Assembly: GCA_964486455.1 (NCBI GenBank)
Contig: CAZAMP010000012.1
Location: 28,131-92,130 of the forward strand
Direction of reading: 5' to 3'
Source: CAZAMP01 sp964486455
GTDB taxonomy: Bacteria; Eisenbacteria; RBG-16-71-46; CAZAMP01
Length of the DNA: 64,000 nucleotides
The notes below the pieces were generated by a model. That model had not been told where the DNA came from and searched no databases. It was given only the letters and a program-made list of their open reading frames with translations. How positions within the stretch are numbered: position 1 is the stretch's first letter; every line of letters begins with the position of its first letter. The translations under genes and the position numbers were made by a program. Of this stretch, positions 26,390 to 35,891 are shown piece after piece.

Positions 26390-26411
26390 GCACGAATCAC
26401 CATATTCGTGC
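26390..26411. promoter_or_regulatory. Perfect dyad, candidate operator of the catabolic operon
   Basis: GCACGAAT (26390-26397) and ATTCGTGC (26404-26411) form an 8-bp perfect inverted repeat separated by 6 bases. A possible -10 box, TAATAT (26434-26439), follows about 22 bases later. Size and spacing fit a dimeric helix-turn-helix regulator. No regulator gene lies nearby. Confidence 0.5.
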
Positions 26412-26488
26412 ATCACTTACATCGGCGACGTGCTAATATCCGGCCGACGGTATCCCGCACATTGGCATGGTACAAGGAGCTAGCGCCC

Positions 26489-29400
26489 TTGCCCGATCGA
26501 GTGCTCACTGCGCGGACCGGAGAGAAGCTCTGCTTCCTCGGCAATGAGGCCATAGCCCGAGGTGCTCTCGAGGCAGGTGTCCGATTCGTGTCGGGCTACC
26601 CGGGTACGCCCGCCTCCGAAATCGGCGACCTCTTTTCGCGGGTCCACCGTGACGTTGGCGTTCACTTCGAGTGGAGCATCAACGAGAAGATCGCCCTCGA
26701 GACCGCCTTCGGCGCCGCGATCAGCGGCGCTCGTTCCCTTTGCTACATGAAGCACCTCGGTCTCGCCTACGCGGGCGATCCCCTCGGCACGATTCCCTAC
26801 GTCGGAGTTCTCGGTGGGATGGTGATCGTCTCCGCCGCAGACCCGGGCATGGTGGTCTCGCCGAATGAGCAGGACCAGCGCCACCTCGCCCGCATGAACA
26901 TGATCCCGGTCTTGGAGCCGGCTTCGCCGGCGGACGCCCACGCGATGACCCGCTTCGCTTTCGATCTATCCGAGTCGTCCGGGCTTCCGGTCATCCTTCG
27001 GACGACGCCGACGGTTGCCCACACTCGCGGCGTGGTTGAGGTCGGGGAGATCGTGGAGCGTGATCAGATGCCGGACTTCCGGCGCCGACCGCGTGAGCTG
27101 ACGCCCGTTCCCGCGAATGCCCGCCGAATGAGGATCGAGCTCGATCGGCGGATCGCGACGTGCGAGGCGCTCCTCGAGGAAACACCCTTCTTCGAAGCCC
27201 GGGGTTCGGGGCGATTGGGTGTGCTGGTGTCAGGCGCGCCGGTACCGATTGTTTTGGATCATATCGAGGAGAACGGACTCGCGGATCGTTTCACGGTCCA
27301 GAGTGTCGGGGCGAGTCATCCCGTGCCCCGTGGCGTGCTCGAACGGTTCCTGCGGCGCGTGGACCGTGTGCTCGTCGTGGAAGAACTGACGCCGTTTCTC
27401 GAGGAGCAGCTCCGAGCGGTCGCGCAGAAAGCGTGTCCCGATGTCGAGATACTCGGCAAGCAGACCGGCACGCTGCCGACCCGCTTCGCCTACTCTCATG
27501 AAATCATAGCCGACGCGCTTGCGGCATTCGTGGACGCTCGGCCGGCCGCAGATTCGCCGGAGGCATCCCCCGCGCCGGTGGCGCCAACCGACGGCGGAAG
27601 CGATTCCGAGGTCGTTCCCCGCCCGCCAGCGCTTTGTCCGGGGTGCCCGCATCGCGGCACGTATCTCGCTGTACGAACCGTCTTCGGCGACGATGGACTC
27701 TACTTCAACGACATCGGCTGCTACACGCTCGGCTACGGTGAGCCGCTCGAAACGGTCGACGCGCTTCTCTCGATGGGGTCGTCGATCGCGATGGCATCGG
27801 CCGCGAGCCGAGTTCTGAATCGGAAGACGCTCGCATTCATCGGCGACTCGACCTTTTTCCATTCCGGCATGCCCGCCCTTCTCAACGCTGCCGAAGCGAA
27901 TGATGATGTCGTCGTTGTTGTTCTCGACAACCGTGTGACCGCGATGACCGGCCATCAGCCGAGTCCGTCCACCCCCTTGCCGTGTGATGGCGTCCCCGAC
28001 GGCCACGGAGACGGCGATGACGGGTCGCGCGCGCGACCGGATCCCGCCGAGATCGCCCGGTCGCTAGGCGCTACGCTTGTTTCCACGGTTGATCCCAACG
28101 ATCTCAAGAGCGCGGTGTCTGCGTTCGTCGACGCGAAAGCGCACCGCGGCACGTCGGTGATCGTCGCCCGCCGCGACTGCGCGATCGTTCGCTTCAGGGA
28201 GCTGGGTGCCGCCCCCGAAAAACGGCGATTCACGGTGGACATCGATCGGTGTCGTCACTGCGGACACGAACGGGAAGGTCTCTTCTGTGGTCAAGGGCCG
28301 ATCAAGGAATATGAACGCGCGTTGGTGCTCCGTCGAATCCTCGACCAGGACGCGGATGCCTCTGCCAAGCCGGCGGCCGTGGGGGATGAGCCGCCGTGTT
28401 CGATCGCGTGCCCGGCCAACATCTGCGTTCAAGGCTATGTCGGGAGAATCGCCGGCGGTCGCTACGCCGAAGCGCTCGCTCTCATCCGGCGTCGAAACCC
28501 GCTCCCGGTCGTATCGTCACGCGTGTGTCACCGTCCGTGCGAGAGCGTCTGTACGCGAGCGGAGACCGACGGTCCGATCGCGATCAACGATCTCAAACGG
28601 TGGCTCGTGGATTGGGAGATGGCTCTCGCGGCGGGAGGCGAGGGCGATACCGACACTCGTACGGCCACCGCGATGCCGACGGGCAAGCGAGTGGCCGTGA
28701 TCGGCGCGGGGCCTTCGGGTCTCGCTTGCGCCCACGAGCTTCGCGTCCGCGGACACGAGGTTCGAATCTTCGACGAGCACGAGGCGCCGGGGGGGCTTCT
28801 CGTTCAGGCGATTCCCGAGCACCGGCTTCCGCGCGATGTGCTCACGCATGAGATGGACTGGATCCTTTCGCACGGCGCTACCTTCCAGGGTGGCATGCGA
28901 TTGGGGGAGGACATCACGGTGAGCGGGCTCCTGCTGGACGGGTTCGACGCGGTCTACCTCGGCATCGGTGCGATGGTCGGTTTTCCCCTCGGTGTGCTGG
29001 GGGACGATCTCCCCGGCAACATGCTCGCGCTGGACCTGTTGCGCGGGTATCACCGAGGCGATCGGATCGAGGTGACGGGCGGTCGTTTCCTGGTCGTTGG
29101 TGGCGGTGACGCAGCGGTGGACGCAGCGCGAGTCCTGGTGCGTCTCGGCGCCGCATCGGTTCGAATTGTCTACCGCCGAGGTCGCGATGAAATGCCCGCG
29201 CATGTCGAGGAGGTGGACGCGGCCGAGGGCGAAGGGATCGAAATCCTCACGCGCATGGAGCCGGTTGCCGTGCTCCGTGGAGAGCGCATCTCCGGTCTCC
29301 GCGTGGCGAGGACGGAGGCCGGTCCGCCCGATGAGAGCGGCCGCCCGAGACCTGTCCGGATCCCCGACAGTGAACTGGACCTCGACGCCGACGTTGTCGT

Positions 29401-29974
29401 GTCGGCCGTCGGGCAACGGCCCGACCTTTCGATGCTTGATATCCAACCGGTGCTCACGTCGAACGGATCGATCGAGGTCAATCCCGAGACAGGTGCAACG
29501 TCGATCGAGTCCGTCTTCGCCGGAGGCGATCTGACCCCCGGGCCAAAGACGGTCATCCACGCGGTCGCCGAGGGGCGTCGCGCGGCATACGGGATTGACC
29601 TTCACCTCGCGGCTCCGGGTACGGACGTGGAGCCGGTGGAGTTTCTGAGCGCCGAAGGGCGCGATTTCTTCACGCCGAGAAACCTCGTCACCGAGCCCGC
29701 GCACCGGACGGGGCTCCGGCCGGCCGATGTCCGACGCCATGATCACGAAGACGTGGTGGTTCCGCTCGACGAAGCGCAGGCGAGGGAAGAAGCATCGCGT
29801 TGTCTGCTCTGCGCCATGTGCCGATCGTGCTCCGCGTGCACGGACCTCTTCGGGTGCCCGGCGTTTCGCCAGGAGAACGGGCGGATCGTGATCGACGAGG
29901 CGCTCTGCGACGGATGTGGTGTGTGCGTGGCGTTCTGCCCGAACGGGGCCATCCACGAGGTAAGTGAAGCATGA
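26489..29974 (+). CDS. iorA: Indolepyruvate:ferredoxin oxidoreductase alpha subunit fused to a GltD-like flavoprotein
   Basis: An 1161-residue fusion. Residues ~10-190 are the 2-oxoacid:ferredoxin oxidoreductase core (GNEAIARGALEAGVRF, GYPGTPASEI). Residues ~380-540 are the thiamine diphosphate domain (CPGCPHRGTYL, GDSTFFHSGMPAL, VLDNRVTAMTG). Together these make a normal IorA, which oxidatively decarboxylates aryl or branched 2-oxoacids to acyl-CoA. A GltD-like half follows: Cys-rich Fer4_20 region (CSIACPANICVQGYVG, CHRPCESVC, ~615-680), FAD site (VAVIGAGPSGLACA), NAD(P) site (LVVGGGDAAVDAARVL) and a C-terminal [4Fe-4S] domain (CDGCGVCVAFCPNGAI). Most IorA proteins end with two ferredoxin clusters at ~640 residues. 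The fusion could pass electrons straight to NAD(P). I chose TTG 26489 because AAGGAG lies 9 bases upstream; GTG 26501 is possible. First gene of the operon. Confidence 0.85.
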   Translation: MPDRVLTARTGEKLCFLGNEAIARGALEAGVRFVSGYPGTPASEIGDLFSRVHRDVGVHFEWSINEKIALETAFGAAISGARSLCYMKHLGLAYAGDPLGTIPYVGVLGGMVIVSAADPGMVVSPNEQDQRHLARMNMIPVLEPASPADAHAMTRFAFDLSESSGLPVILRTTPTVAHTRGVVEVGEIVERDQMPDFRRRPRELTPVPANARRMRIELDRRIATCEALLEETPFFEARGSGRLGVLVSGAPVPIVLDHIEENGLADRFTVQSVGASHPVPRGVLERFLRRVDRVLVVEELTPFLEEQLRAVAQKACPDVEILGKQTGTLPTRFAYSHEIIADALAAFVDARPAADSPEASPAPVAPTDGGSDSEVVPRPPALCPGCPHRGTYLAVRTVFGDDGLYFNDIGCYTLGYGEPLETVDALLSMGSSIAMASAASRVLNRKTLAFIGDSTFFHSGMPALLNAAEANDDVVVVVLDNRVTAMTGHQPSPSTPLPCDGVPDGHGDGDDGSRARPDPAEIARSLGATLVSTVDPNDLKSAVSAFVDAKAHRGTSVIVARRDCAIVRFRELGAAPEKRRFTVDIDRCRHCGHEREGLFCGQGPIKEYERALVLRRILDQDADASAKPAAVGDEPPCSIACPANICVQGYVGRIAGGRYAEALALIRRRNPLPVVSSRVCHRPCESVCTRAETDGPIAINDLKRWLVDWEMALAAGGEGDTDTRTATAMPTGKRVAVIGAGPSGLACAHELRVRGHEVRIFDEHEAPGGLLVQAIPEHRLPRDVLTHEMDWILSHGATFQGGMRLGEDITVSGLLLDGFDAVYLGIGAMVGFPLGVLGDDLPGNMLALDLLRGYHRGDRIEVTGGRFLVVGGGDAAVDAARVLVRLGAASVRIVYRRGRDEMPAHVEEVDAAEGEGIEILTRMEPVAVLRGERISGLRVARTEAGPPDESGRPRPVRIPDSELDLDADVVVSAVGQRPDLSMLDIQPVLTSNGSIEVNPETGATSIESVFAGGDLTPGPKTVIHAVAEGRRAAYGIDLHLAAPGTDVEPVEFLSAEGRDFFTPRNLVTEPAHRTGLRPADVRRHDHEDVVVPLDEAQAREEASRCLLCAMCRSCSACTDLFGCPAFRQENGRIVIDEALCDGCGVCVAFCPNGAIHEVSEA

Positions 29975-30600
29975 GCGGATGGCTCCGAATCCTGATCGCA
30001 GGCGCTGGAGGACAAGGCGTGCTCTCGGCCGGTCGATGGTTGGGCGACGCGACGCATGCGTGTGGCATTCCGGTCGTCGTCGCCCAACTTCACGGTCTCT
30101 CGCAGCGTGGTGGATCCGTTCAGTCGTCGGTGGCGATCGGTGGGGCGCGCTCTCCGCAGATACCCGACGGCATGGCGGATGTGCTCGTTGCCCTCGAACC
30201 GATGGAGGGAGCACGGGTGCTCGGCAAGGTCTCGGAACGGACGACGGCGCTCGTCAACACGCGTCCGATCGTTCCGGCATCGCTGCAAAGCACCGGCAAG
30301 CCCTACCCGGATCTGAAGGCACTTCTCGGACCGGTGGGTGCGCGGGCCCACCGTCTCGTGTCGCTCGACGCGACGTCGCTGGCCATAGAGGCGGGGTCGT
30401 TTCGTTCGCTTAACGTCGTCATGCTCGGGATGCTCTCGGGCCTCGGCGTGTTGCCGTTCGATGGTGAACGGCTGCTGGATGTGATCCTGACGGCCGGGTT
30501 GGCAGCGTTCGGGGACGTGAATCGGAACGCGTTTCGGGTCGGTGAGAGGGCCGCACGTGACGCCACCCGGAACGACGCGGAGGAGGTGAACGCAGAATGA
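29971..30600 (+). CDS. iorB: Indolepyruvate:ferredoxin oxidoreductase beta subunit
   Basis: A 209-residue protein of the pyruvate/ketoisovalerate oxidoreductase gamma-domain family (PF01558). Conserved stretches are LIAGAGGQGVLSAGRWLGDAT, LHGLSQRGGSVQSSVAIG and LVALEPMEGARVLG. It pairs with the IorA part of the upstream fusion to form the 2-oxoacid:ferredoxin oxidoreductase. It overlaps the fusion gene and the next gene by 4 bases each (ATGA), so the subunits are made at similar levels. Confidence 0.9.
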   Translation: MSGWLRILIAGAGGQGVLSAGRWLGDATHACGIPVVVAQLHGLSQRGGSVQSSVAIGGARSPQIPDGMADVLVALEPMEGARVLGKVSERTTALVNTRPIVPASLQSTGKPYPDLKALLGPVGARAHRLVSLDATSLAIEAGSFRSLNVVMLGMLSGLGVLPFDGERLLDVILTAGLAAFGDVNRNAFRVGERAARDATRNDAEEVNAE

Positions 30601-32684
30601 AGGTCGGGATCGACGTCGGCGGGACATTCACGGACTTTCTCGTCACCGACGATGACGGCGCCATTCAGGTGGGTAAGGTGTTGTCCACGCCGGAGGATCC
30701 TTCGCTCGGTCTTCTGAACGGGCTCCAAGAGTTGGCCGGTGAGCGTGCAATGAGTCTCGAGGCGTTCGCCGGTTCCATCACGACGATCGTCCATGGGACG
30801 ACGGTCACGACGAACGTCGTGCTGACCGGCACCGGTGCCAAGACGGCGCTCATCACGACCGAAGGCGTGCGGGACGCGCTCGAGATGCGTCGAGGAATCC
30901 GCGAAGAGCAGTACAACAACCGCTACACGAACGTCCCGCCGCTCGTGCCGCGCTACCTGCGTCGTCCGGTTCGCGGCCGCCTCGACTATCGCGGCGAAGA
31001 AGTCGCCCCGCTCGAGATCGAAGACATCGAGAACGCCGTCCACTTCCTCGAGCACGAGGGGGTCGATGCCGTGGCGATCTGCTTCATGAACTCGTTCGCC
31101 AATCCCGAGCATGAGCACCGGGCCGCGGAGATCGTTCGAGAGCGACTGCCTGGAGCCTACCTCTCAGTATCGACGGACTTGCTCCCCTCGATTCGCTTCT
31201 ATCCGCGCGTGTCGACGACGGTGCTGAACTCGTACGTTGGACCGGTCCTGAGTCGATATCTCGAACGCCTGACCCGGCGTCTGGGCGAGATCGGTTTCGA
31301 CGGAGTGCTCCTGATCATGCAGTCAAACGGCGGTGTCGTGTCGCCAGAGGTTGCGCGTGATCAGGCGGCGGTCACGCTGCTGTCCGGGCCGGCGGCCGGC
31401 CCGAGCGCAGGGATGGCGTTCGCCGATCCGCTGGGCTATCGGGACTGCATCACGGTCGATATGGGCGGGACGTCTTTTGACGCAGCCCTCGTTCGGGACG
31501 GTCAGCCGCTAACGGTCACGGAAGGCGAGGTAAACCGATACTCATTGGCACTCCCGATGCTCGATATCGTGACGATCGGCGCGGGCGGCGGCAGCGTCGC
31601 CTGGCTGGACGAGGGTGGGCTCCTGCGCGTCGGACCCAAGAGCGCCGGCGCAGACCCTGGCCCCGCGTGCTATGGGAAGGGTGGAGTGGAGCCGACGGTG
31701 ACGGACGCGGATCTCGTCCTGAAGCGGCTCGATCCGGTGTTTTTTGCCGGCGGGCGATTGCGTCTCGAAATGGCCGCTGCCGAAGCGGCGATCGACGAAC
31801 GGATCGCGAAACCCATGGGAATGAGCGTGGCGGAGGCGGCCGCCGGAGTCGCGCGCGTCGTCGACTCGAACATGGCGGCCGGTGTTCGCGAAGTGACGAT
31901 CCGCCGCGGATACGATCCGAGGGAGTTCCCGATGGTGGTCGCCGGCGGCGCGGGTCCCAATCACGCTTGTGCGATCGCGGCCGAGCTGGAGCTACCGCTT
32001 TTCATCGTGCCGCGCGAGTCATCCATCTTCTGCGCGGCCGGAATGCTCATGACAGATCTCAAACATGATGTGGTCAAGAGTCACATCGCGCGACTCGACG
32101 AGCTGTCGGCGGAAACGCTTCAGGCCGAGGCCGACGCGCTGGTGACGCATGGACGCGAGATACTTCGGGACGAGAACGTCCCCGAAGATCGCATCGAGCT
32201 TCACGTCGAGGCCGAGATGAGGTACGTCCGGCAGTATCACGAGGTGAGCCTTCCGCTCTCCCCGCTCGACAACTTGGAGAAGCGATTTCACGACGAGCAC
32301 AATCGGCTCTACGGCTATTCCCTGGAGGAGGAGGAAACACCCCTCGAGCTCATCAACCTCCGCGCGCGCGCGGTCGGAATCACCGACAAGCCGAAGCCGC
32401 GCACCGGCGAACGGGACGGTCCGGATGCGGGGCACGCGCTGAAGAACGAGCGATCGGTCTGGGTGCCGGAAGAGAGCGACTTCGGGGCGGTCGGCGTCTA
32501 TGACGGCCACACGCTTCGCTACGGAAACGCGATAACCGGCCCGGCGATCATCGAGCAGAAGAACACGACGCTCTTTGTGAGCGCGGTGTTCGACGTGCAC
32601 GTTGACCCGATGGGGTCCTTCCTCGTCTACCGGCGGGGGCGCGAGGACATTCTGCCGGAGACGCTGCGAGGAGGTGCGCGATGA
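30597..32684 (+). CDS. hyuA: Hydantoinase/oxoprolinase A-type subunit (ATP-dependent)
   Basis: A 695-residue protein of the hydantoinase A/5-oxoprolinase/acetone carboxylase beta family. The N-terminal actin-like ATPase motif VGIDVGGTFTDFLVTD is present, then IVHGTTVTTNVV, a second nucleotide motif DMGGTSFDAALV, and IGAGGGSVAWLD. The family hydrolyses cyclic amides (hydantoins, N-methylhydantoin, 5-oxoproline) with ATP. Length matches HyuA. It is followed with 4-base overlap by its partner HyuB. The actual lactam or imide substrate cannot be read from the sequence; acetone-carboxylase-like activity is less likely because no gamma subunit is present. Confidence 0.85.
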   Translation: MKVGIDVGGTFTDFLVTDDDGAIQVGKVLSTPEDPSLGLLNGLQELAGERAMSLEAFAGSITTIVHGTTVTTNVVLTGTGAKTALITTEGVRDALEMRRGIREEQYNNRYTNVPPLVPRYLRRPVRGRLDYRGEEVAPLEIEDIENAVHFLEHEGVDAVAICFMNSFANPEHEHRAAEIVRERLPGAYLSVSTDLLPSIRFYPRVSTTVLNSYVGPVLSRYLERLTRRLGEIGFDGVLLIMQSNGGVVSPEVARDQAAVTLLSGPAAGPSAGMAFADPLGYRDCITVDMGGTSFDAALVRDGQPLTVTEGEVNRYSLALPMLDIVTIGAGGGSVAWLDEGGLLRVGPKSAGADPGPACYGKGGVEPTVTDADLVLKRLDPVFFAGGRLRLEMAAAEAAIDERIAKPMGMSVAEAAAGVARVVDSNMAAGVREVTIRRGYDPREFPMVVAGGAGPNHACAIAAELELPLFIVPRESSIFCAAGMLMTDLKHDVVKSHIARLDELSAETLQAEADALVTHGREILRDENVPEDRIELHVEAEMRYVRQYHEVSLPLSPLDNLEKRFHDEHNRLYGYSLEEEETPLELINLRARAVGITDKPKPRTGERDGPDAGHALKNERSVWVPEESDFGAVGVYDGHTLRYGNAITGPAIIEQKNTTLFVSAVFDVHVDPMGSFLVYRRGREDILPETLRGGAR

Positions 32685-34381
32685 TCGATCCCATTCTCTC
32701 GAGCGTCTTCGCCCGCGCGTTCAAGTCGATCACCGATGAGATGTCGATCTCGCTTCAGAGGACCACGCGTTCTCCGATCCTCTGTGAGGCGAAGGACTTC
32801 GTCACCGGCCTCTACGACGCTGAAGGGCGCATGCTCGAGCAGACGGAGAACCTGCCGATCCTGTCGTTTTCGCTGGCGCCGGTCTGCAAGCACATCGTGA
32901 GCACCTTCGGTGACGATCTTCACGAGGGCGACGTGATCTTCCACAACGACGTCTTCTCACTCGGTAATCAGCTCAACGACGTCGCCGTCTACAAGCCGAT
33001 CTTTCACGATGGATCGCTCGTCGGGTGGTCAGCGGCAAAGGGACACCAGGCGGACATCGGCGGCGCGGTGCAGGGCGGCTACAACCCGGACGCGACCGAG
33101 TGCTGGCAAGAGGGGATTCGTATCCCGCCGGTGAAGGTCGTCGAGCGGGGACGGCTCAGGCAAGACGTATGGGACCTCATCTTCGCCAACATCCGTCTGG
33201 ATATCGTGAGCGAGGACATGAAGGCGGAGATGGGCGCATGCGTGGTGGGGGAGCGTCGCCTCCTGGCGTTGATCGACAAATACGGACGGACGACGTTCGG
33301 GAAAGTGAAGGCGCATCTCTTCGAATCCACGCGGAAGATGATGGAAGCGGAGATCCGCACGATCCCGGAGGGGACGTACGAGGGGCAAGCCACCGTCTAC
33401 TACGACGGGAAGACACCGGGATCGACCTACACGATACGGGTGCGCATCCAGGTTCGGGATGGGCGCGTCGTCTTCGACTACTCGGACACCGATCCGCAGA
33501 CCACGGGGTTCGTGAACGGCACGTACACGTCGTCCGCTTCGGCGACGATCCTCACGTTTCTCCAGATGGTGAATCCCGACATCCCGCACAACGAGGGAAT
33601 GGTCGAGCCGATCGAGATCATCATCCCCGAGGGGACGATTCTGAACGCCGCCTATCCGGCGGCGACCACGTTCGGCAATCATCTCTGTCCGCCGAACGCC
33701 GACGCCATCATCCGGGCGCTGGCGTCCGTGATTCCCGACCGCGTGACCGCCGGGTGGAATCAGCTTCTTTGCGCGCTGACGACGGGCCTCGATCCACGGA
33801 AGAACGAGAAGTACGTCGACATCGGCTTCATGGGACTCAAAGGCGGTTCGGGCGCGATGTCCGGCACGGACGGCTACGATCACATCGGAATGATCGACGC
33901 GTCCGGCGGCGTGCTCGACCAAGACTACGAGATGTTCGAGCAGCAGACGCCGCACCGCCTCATCAAGCACGAGTACCTTACCGACTCGGCGGGGGCGGGC
34001 CAGTGGCGGGGCGGGTTGGGCGTCGAGACGCGGTTCGAGATCGGTAGCGACGATACGACCCTGGTCACGTTCGGCGACGGAGATGTGGAACCCGCGTTTG
34101 GGCTTGACGGCGGCCGCGAGGGGAGCCTGAACAAGATCGAGCTGGTCATGCCCGGCGGCGAGACGAAGCGGCTAGCGTCGAAGGACCTCGTGAAGGATGT
34201 TCCAAAGGGGACCATTTACGTGCAGCACGCGGGCGGTGGCGGTGGGTACGGTGAGCCGGCGAAGCGTCCCGTCGGGAAGGTGCGGGCCGAAGTGCGGGAC
34301 GGTGTGGTGTCGCCCAAGGCGGCGAGAGAGCTTTATGGTCGGACCGATGACGACCTAAAGGGTGCGGTGGGGGACGACTGA
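32681..34381 (+). CDS. hyuB: Hydantoinase/oxoprolinase B-type subunit
   Basis: A 566-residue protein of the hydantoinase B/oxoprolinase family (PF02538). Typical stretches are MSISLQRTTRSPILCEAKDFVTGLYD, GDVIFHNDVF, AAKGHQADIGG and a Gly-rich C-terminus (HAGGGGGYG). Length is normal for HyuB. It partners with HyuA, encoded upstream with 4-base overlap. Its TGA shares one base with the ATG of the acyl-CoA dehydrogenase gene. Confidence 0.85.
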   Translation: MIDPILSSVFARAFKSITDEMSISLQRTTRSPILCEAKDFVTGLYDAEGRMLEQTENLPILSFSLAPVCKHIVSTFGDDLHEGDVIFHNDVFSLGNQLNDVAVYKPIFHDGSLVGWSAAKGHQADIGGAVQGGYNPDATECWQEGIRIPPVKVVERGRLRQDVWDLIFANIRLDIVSEDMKAEMGACVVGERRLLALIDKYGRTTFGKVKAHLFESTRKMMEAEIRTIPEGTYEGQATVYYDGKTPGSTYTIRVRIQVRDGRVVFDYSDTDPQTTGFVNGTYTSSASATILTFLQMVNPDIPHNEGMVEPIEIIIPEGTILNAAYPAATTFGNHLCPPNADAIIRALASVIPDRVTAGWNQLLCALTTGLDPRKNEKYVDIGFMGLKGGSGAMSGTDGYDHIGMIDASGGVLDQDYEMFEQQTPHRLIKHEYLTDSAGAGQWRGGLGVETRFEIGSDDTTLVTFGDGDVEPAFGLDGGREGSLNKIELVMPGGETKRLASKDLVKDVPKGTIYVQHAGGGGGYGEPAKRPVGKVRAEVRDGVVSPKAARELYGRTDDDLKGAVGDD

Positions 34382-35508
34382 TGGACTTCGAGCTGAGCGA
34401 GGAGCAGCGATCGATTCGGAACGCCTTCCGTCGGCTCGTCGACGAGAAGATCACGCCGGAGGCGGCAGCGATCGACGCGGCCGGCGAGTTCCCGCGCGAG
34501 GCGTTTCACGCGGTGGGTGGCCTTGGTTTTTTCGGCATGCGCTACCCCGAAGAGGTTGGTGGCACGGGACACGATGTGCTCACCTATTGCCTCGTTGTGG
34601 AAGAGCTGGCGCGCGGATCGCTTTCGGTTGCCGCCGCCTGCACGATGCAATCGCTCATGGGCACCTACTTTCTCTATCGCTCCGGCAACCCGACCCTCCT
34701 CGATGAGTTCTTCAGACCCGCGTTGGCCGGCGAGCTCGTCGGCACGATCTGCTTCACCGAGCCCGAAGCGGGTAGCGATCTTTCGGCCATCAAGACGGCG
34801 GCGGTCCGGGACGGCGACGACTGGCGTATCTCGGGACGGAAAACCTGGATCACGTCCGCGCCCGTCGCGGACTTTTTCACGGTCTGGGCGAAGATCTCCG
34901 AGAAGGAGCTCGCGCCGTTTCTCGTGCCCCGCGACACGCCGGGACTCTCCGTCGGTCGGAGCATTCCCAAGATGGGCGTCCGGGCATCGGTGACCTCGGA
35001 GGTGTCGTTCGACGAGTGCCGCGTTCCGGGTCACCATCTCCTGGTGGAGGAGGGCAACGGCCGCGCGGTGCTGGATGAGGTTCTCGAGAAGATCCGCCTC
35101 ATGACGGGGGCCCTCGCGCTCGGCGCGGGACAGGCCGCGTGCGACGCGGCGCTCACGTACGCCGGAGAGCGGGTTCAATTCGGAAAGCCCATCAAGGCGT
35201 TTCAGGCCGTGAAGATGCGGCTCGCGGATATGGCGACGGAGCTGGAAGCCGCGCGACGCTTGGTCCACTACGGCGCCTGGCGCGAGGACCGGGGGCTTCC
35301 CAATCGCAAGGAAGCCGCGATGGCAAAGCTCTTTGCCTCGGAGACGGGGCTCAAGGTATGTGACGGCGCCGCGAGAGTGCTTGCGTCGTACGGCTATGCG
35401 GAGGAGTTTCCCATCGAACGCCACCTCCGGGACGTGCGCTTCACACTCATCGGAGGCGGAACGTCGGAGATTCTGAAGCTGATCATCGCAAAGGAAATCT
35501 GCGGATGA
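34381..35508 (+). CDS. Acyl-CoA dehydrogenase with atypical catalytic-base region
   Basis: A 375-residue flavoprotein of the acyl-CoA dehydrogenase superfamily. It has the N-terminal helical domain, the beta domain with CFTEPEAGSDLSAIKT and WITSAPVADFF, and the C-terminal helical domain with ERVQFGKPIKAFQAVK. Near the C-terminus the usual Tyr-Glu-Gly-Thr, which carries the catalytic Glu in short- and medium-chain enzymes, reads IGGGTSEIL. That variation is seen in subfamilies such as long-chain and isovaleryl-CoA dehydrogenases, which place the base elsewhere. It introduces a double bond into an acyl-CoA and passes electrons to ETF; no ETF genes are in the window. It overlaps its neighbours by 1 and 4 bases. 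Confidence 0.85.
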   Translation: MDFELSEEQRSIRNAFRRLVDEKITPEAAAIDAAGEFPREAFHAVGGLGFFGMRYPEEVGGTGHDVLTYCLVVEELARGSLSVAAACTMQSLMGTYFLYRSGNPTLLDEFFRPALAGELVGTICFTEPEAGSDLSAIKTAAVRDGDDWRISGRKTWITSAPVADFFTVWAKISEKELAPFLVPRDTPGLSVGRSIPKMGVRASVTSEVSFDECRVPGHHLLVEEGNGRAVLDEVLEKIRLMTGALALGAGQAACDAALTYAGERVQFGKPIKAFQAVKMRLADMATELEAARRLVHYGAWREDRGLPNRKEAAMAKLFASETGLKVCDGAARVLASYGYAEEFPIERHLRDVRFTLIGGGTSEILKLIIAKEICG

Positions 35509-35891
35509 CGAAACGCGTGCTCATCGGCAAGCTCGGGCTCGACGGCCATGATCTAGGGGCCAAGGTTGTCTGCCGCGCGCTCATGGACCACGGCTTCGAG
35601 GTGATCTACACGGGTCTCCGGAATTCTCCGGAAGAGATCACGACCGTGGCGCTCGAGGAAAACGTGGACGCGATCGGTGTTTCGATTCTGTCGGGCGCGC
35701 ACCTGCCGTTACTCGACAGGCTCGCGACCCGGCTCAACGAGGCCGGCCTCGACGACAAGCTCTGGCTCGTCGGCGGCGTCATCCCCAAGAACGATCACGA
35801 CGCGGTCCGAGAGCTGGGCTTCAGCGGTGTCTTTCCAACGGGCGCATCGTTCGACGAGATAGCCGATTTCATTCGGGAGAAGACGGCATGA
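35505..35891 (+). CDS. Cobalamin-binding small subunit of methylmalonyl-CoA mutase
   Basis: A 128-residue B12-binding domain protein. The base-off/His-on motif Asp-x-His-x2-Gly is present at residues 13-18 (DGHDLG), followed by SILSGAH and LVGGVIP. It matches the stand-alone small subunit of two-subunit acyl-CoA mutases. It lies 4 bases inside the large subunit gene downstream and forms the holoenzyme with it. The cofactor is adenosylcobalamin, so the pathway needs B12. Confidence 0.9.
   Translation: MTKRVLIGKLGLDGHDLGAKVVCRALMDHGFEVIYTGLRNSPEEITTVALEENVDAIGVSILSGAHLPLLDRLATRLNEAGLDDKLWLVGGVIPKNDHDAVRELGFSGVFPTGASFDEIADFIREKTA

Noticed and set aside
28517..30214. 565-codon open frame on the minus strand
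   Set aside because: Antisense to the IorA-GltD fusion and IorB, whose domains are clear.
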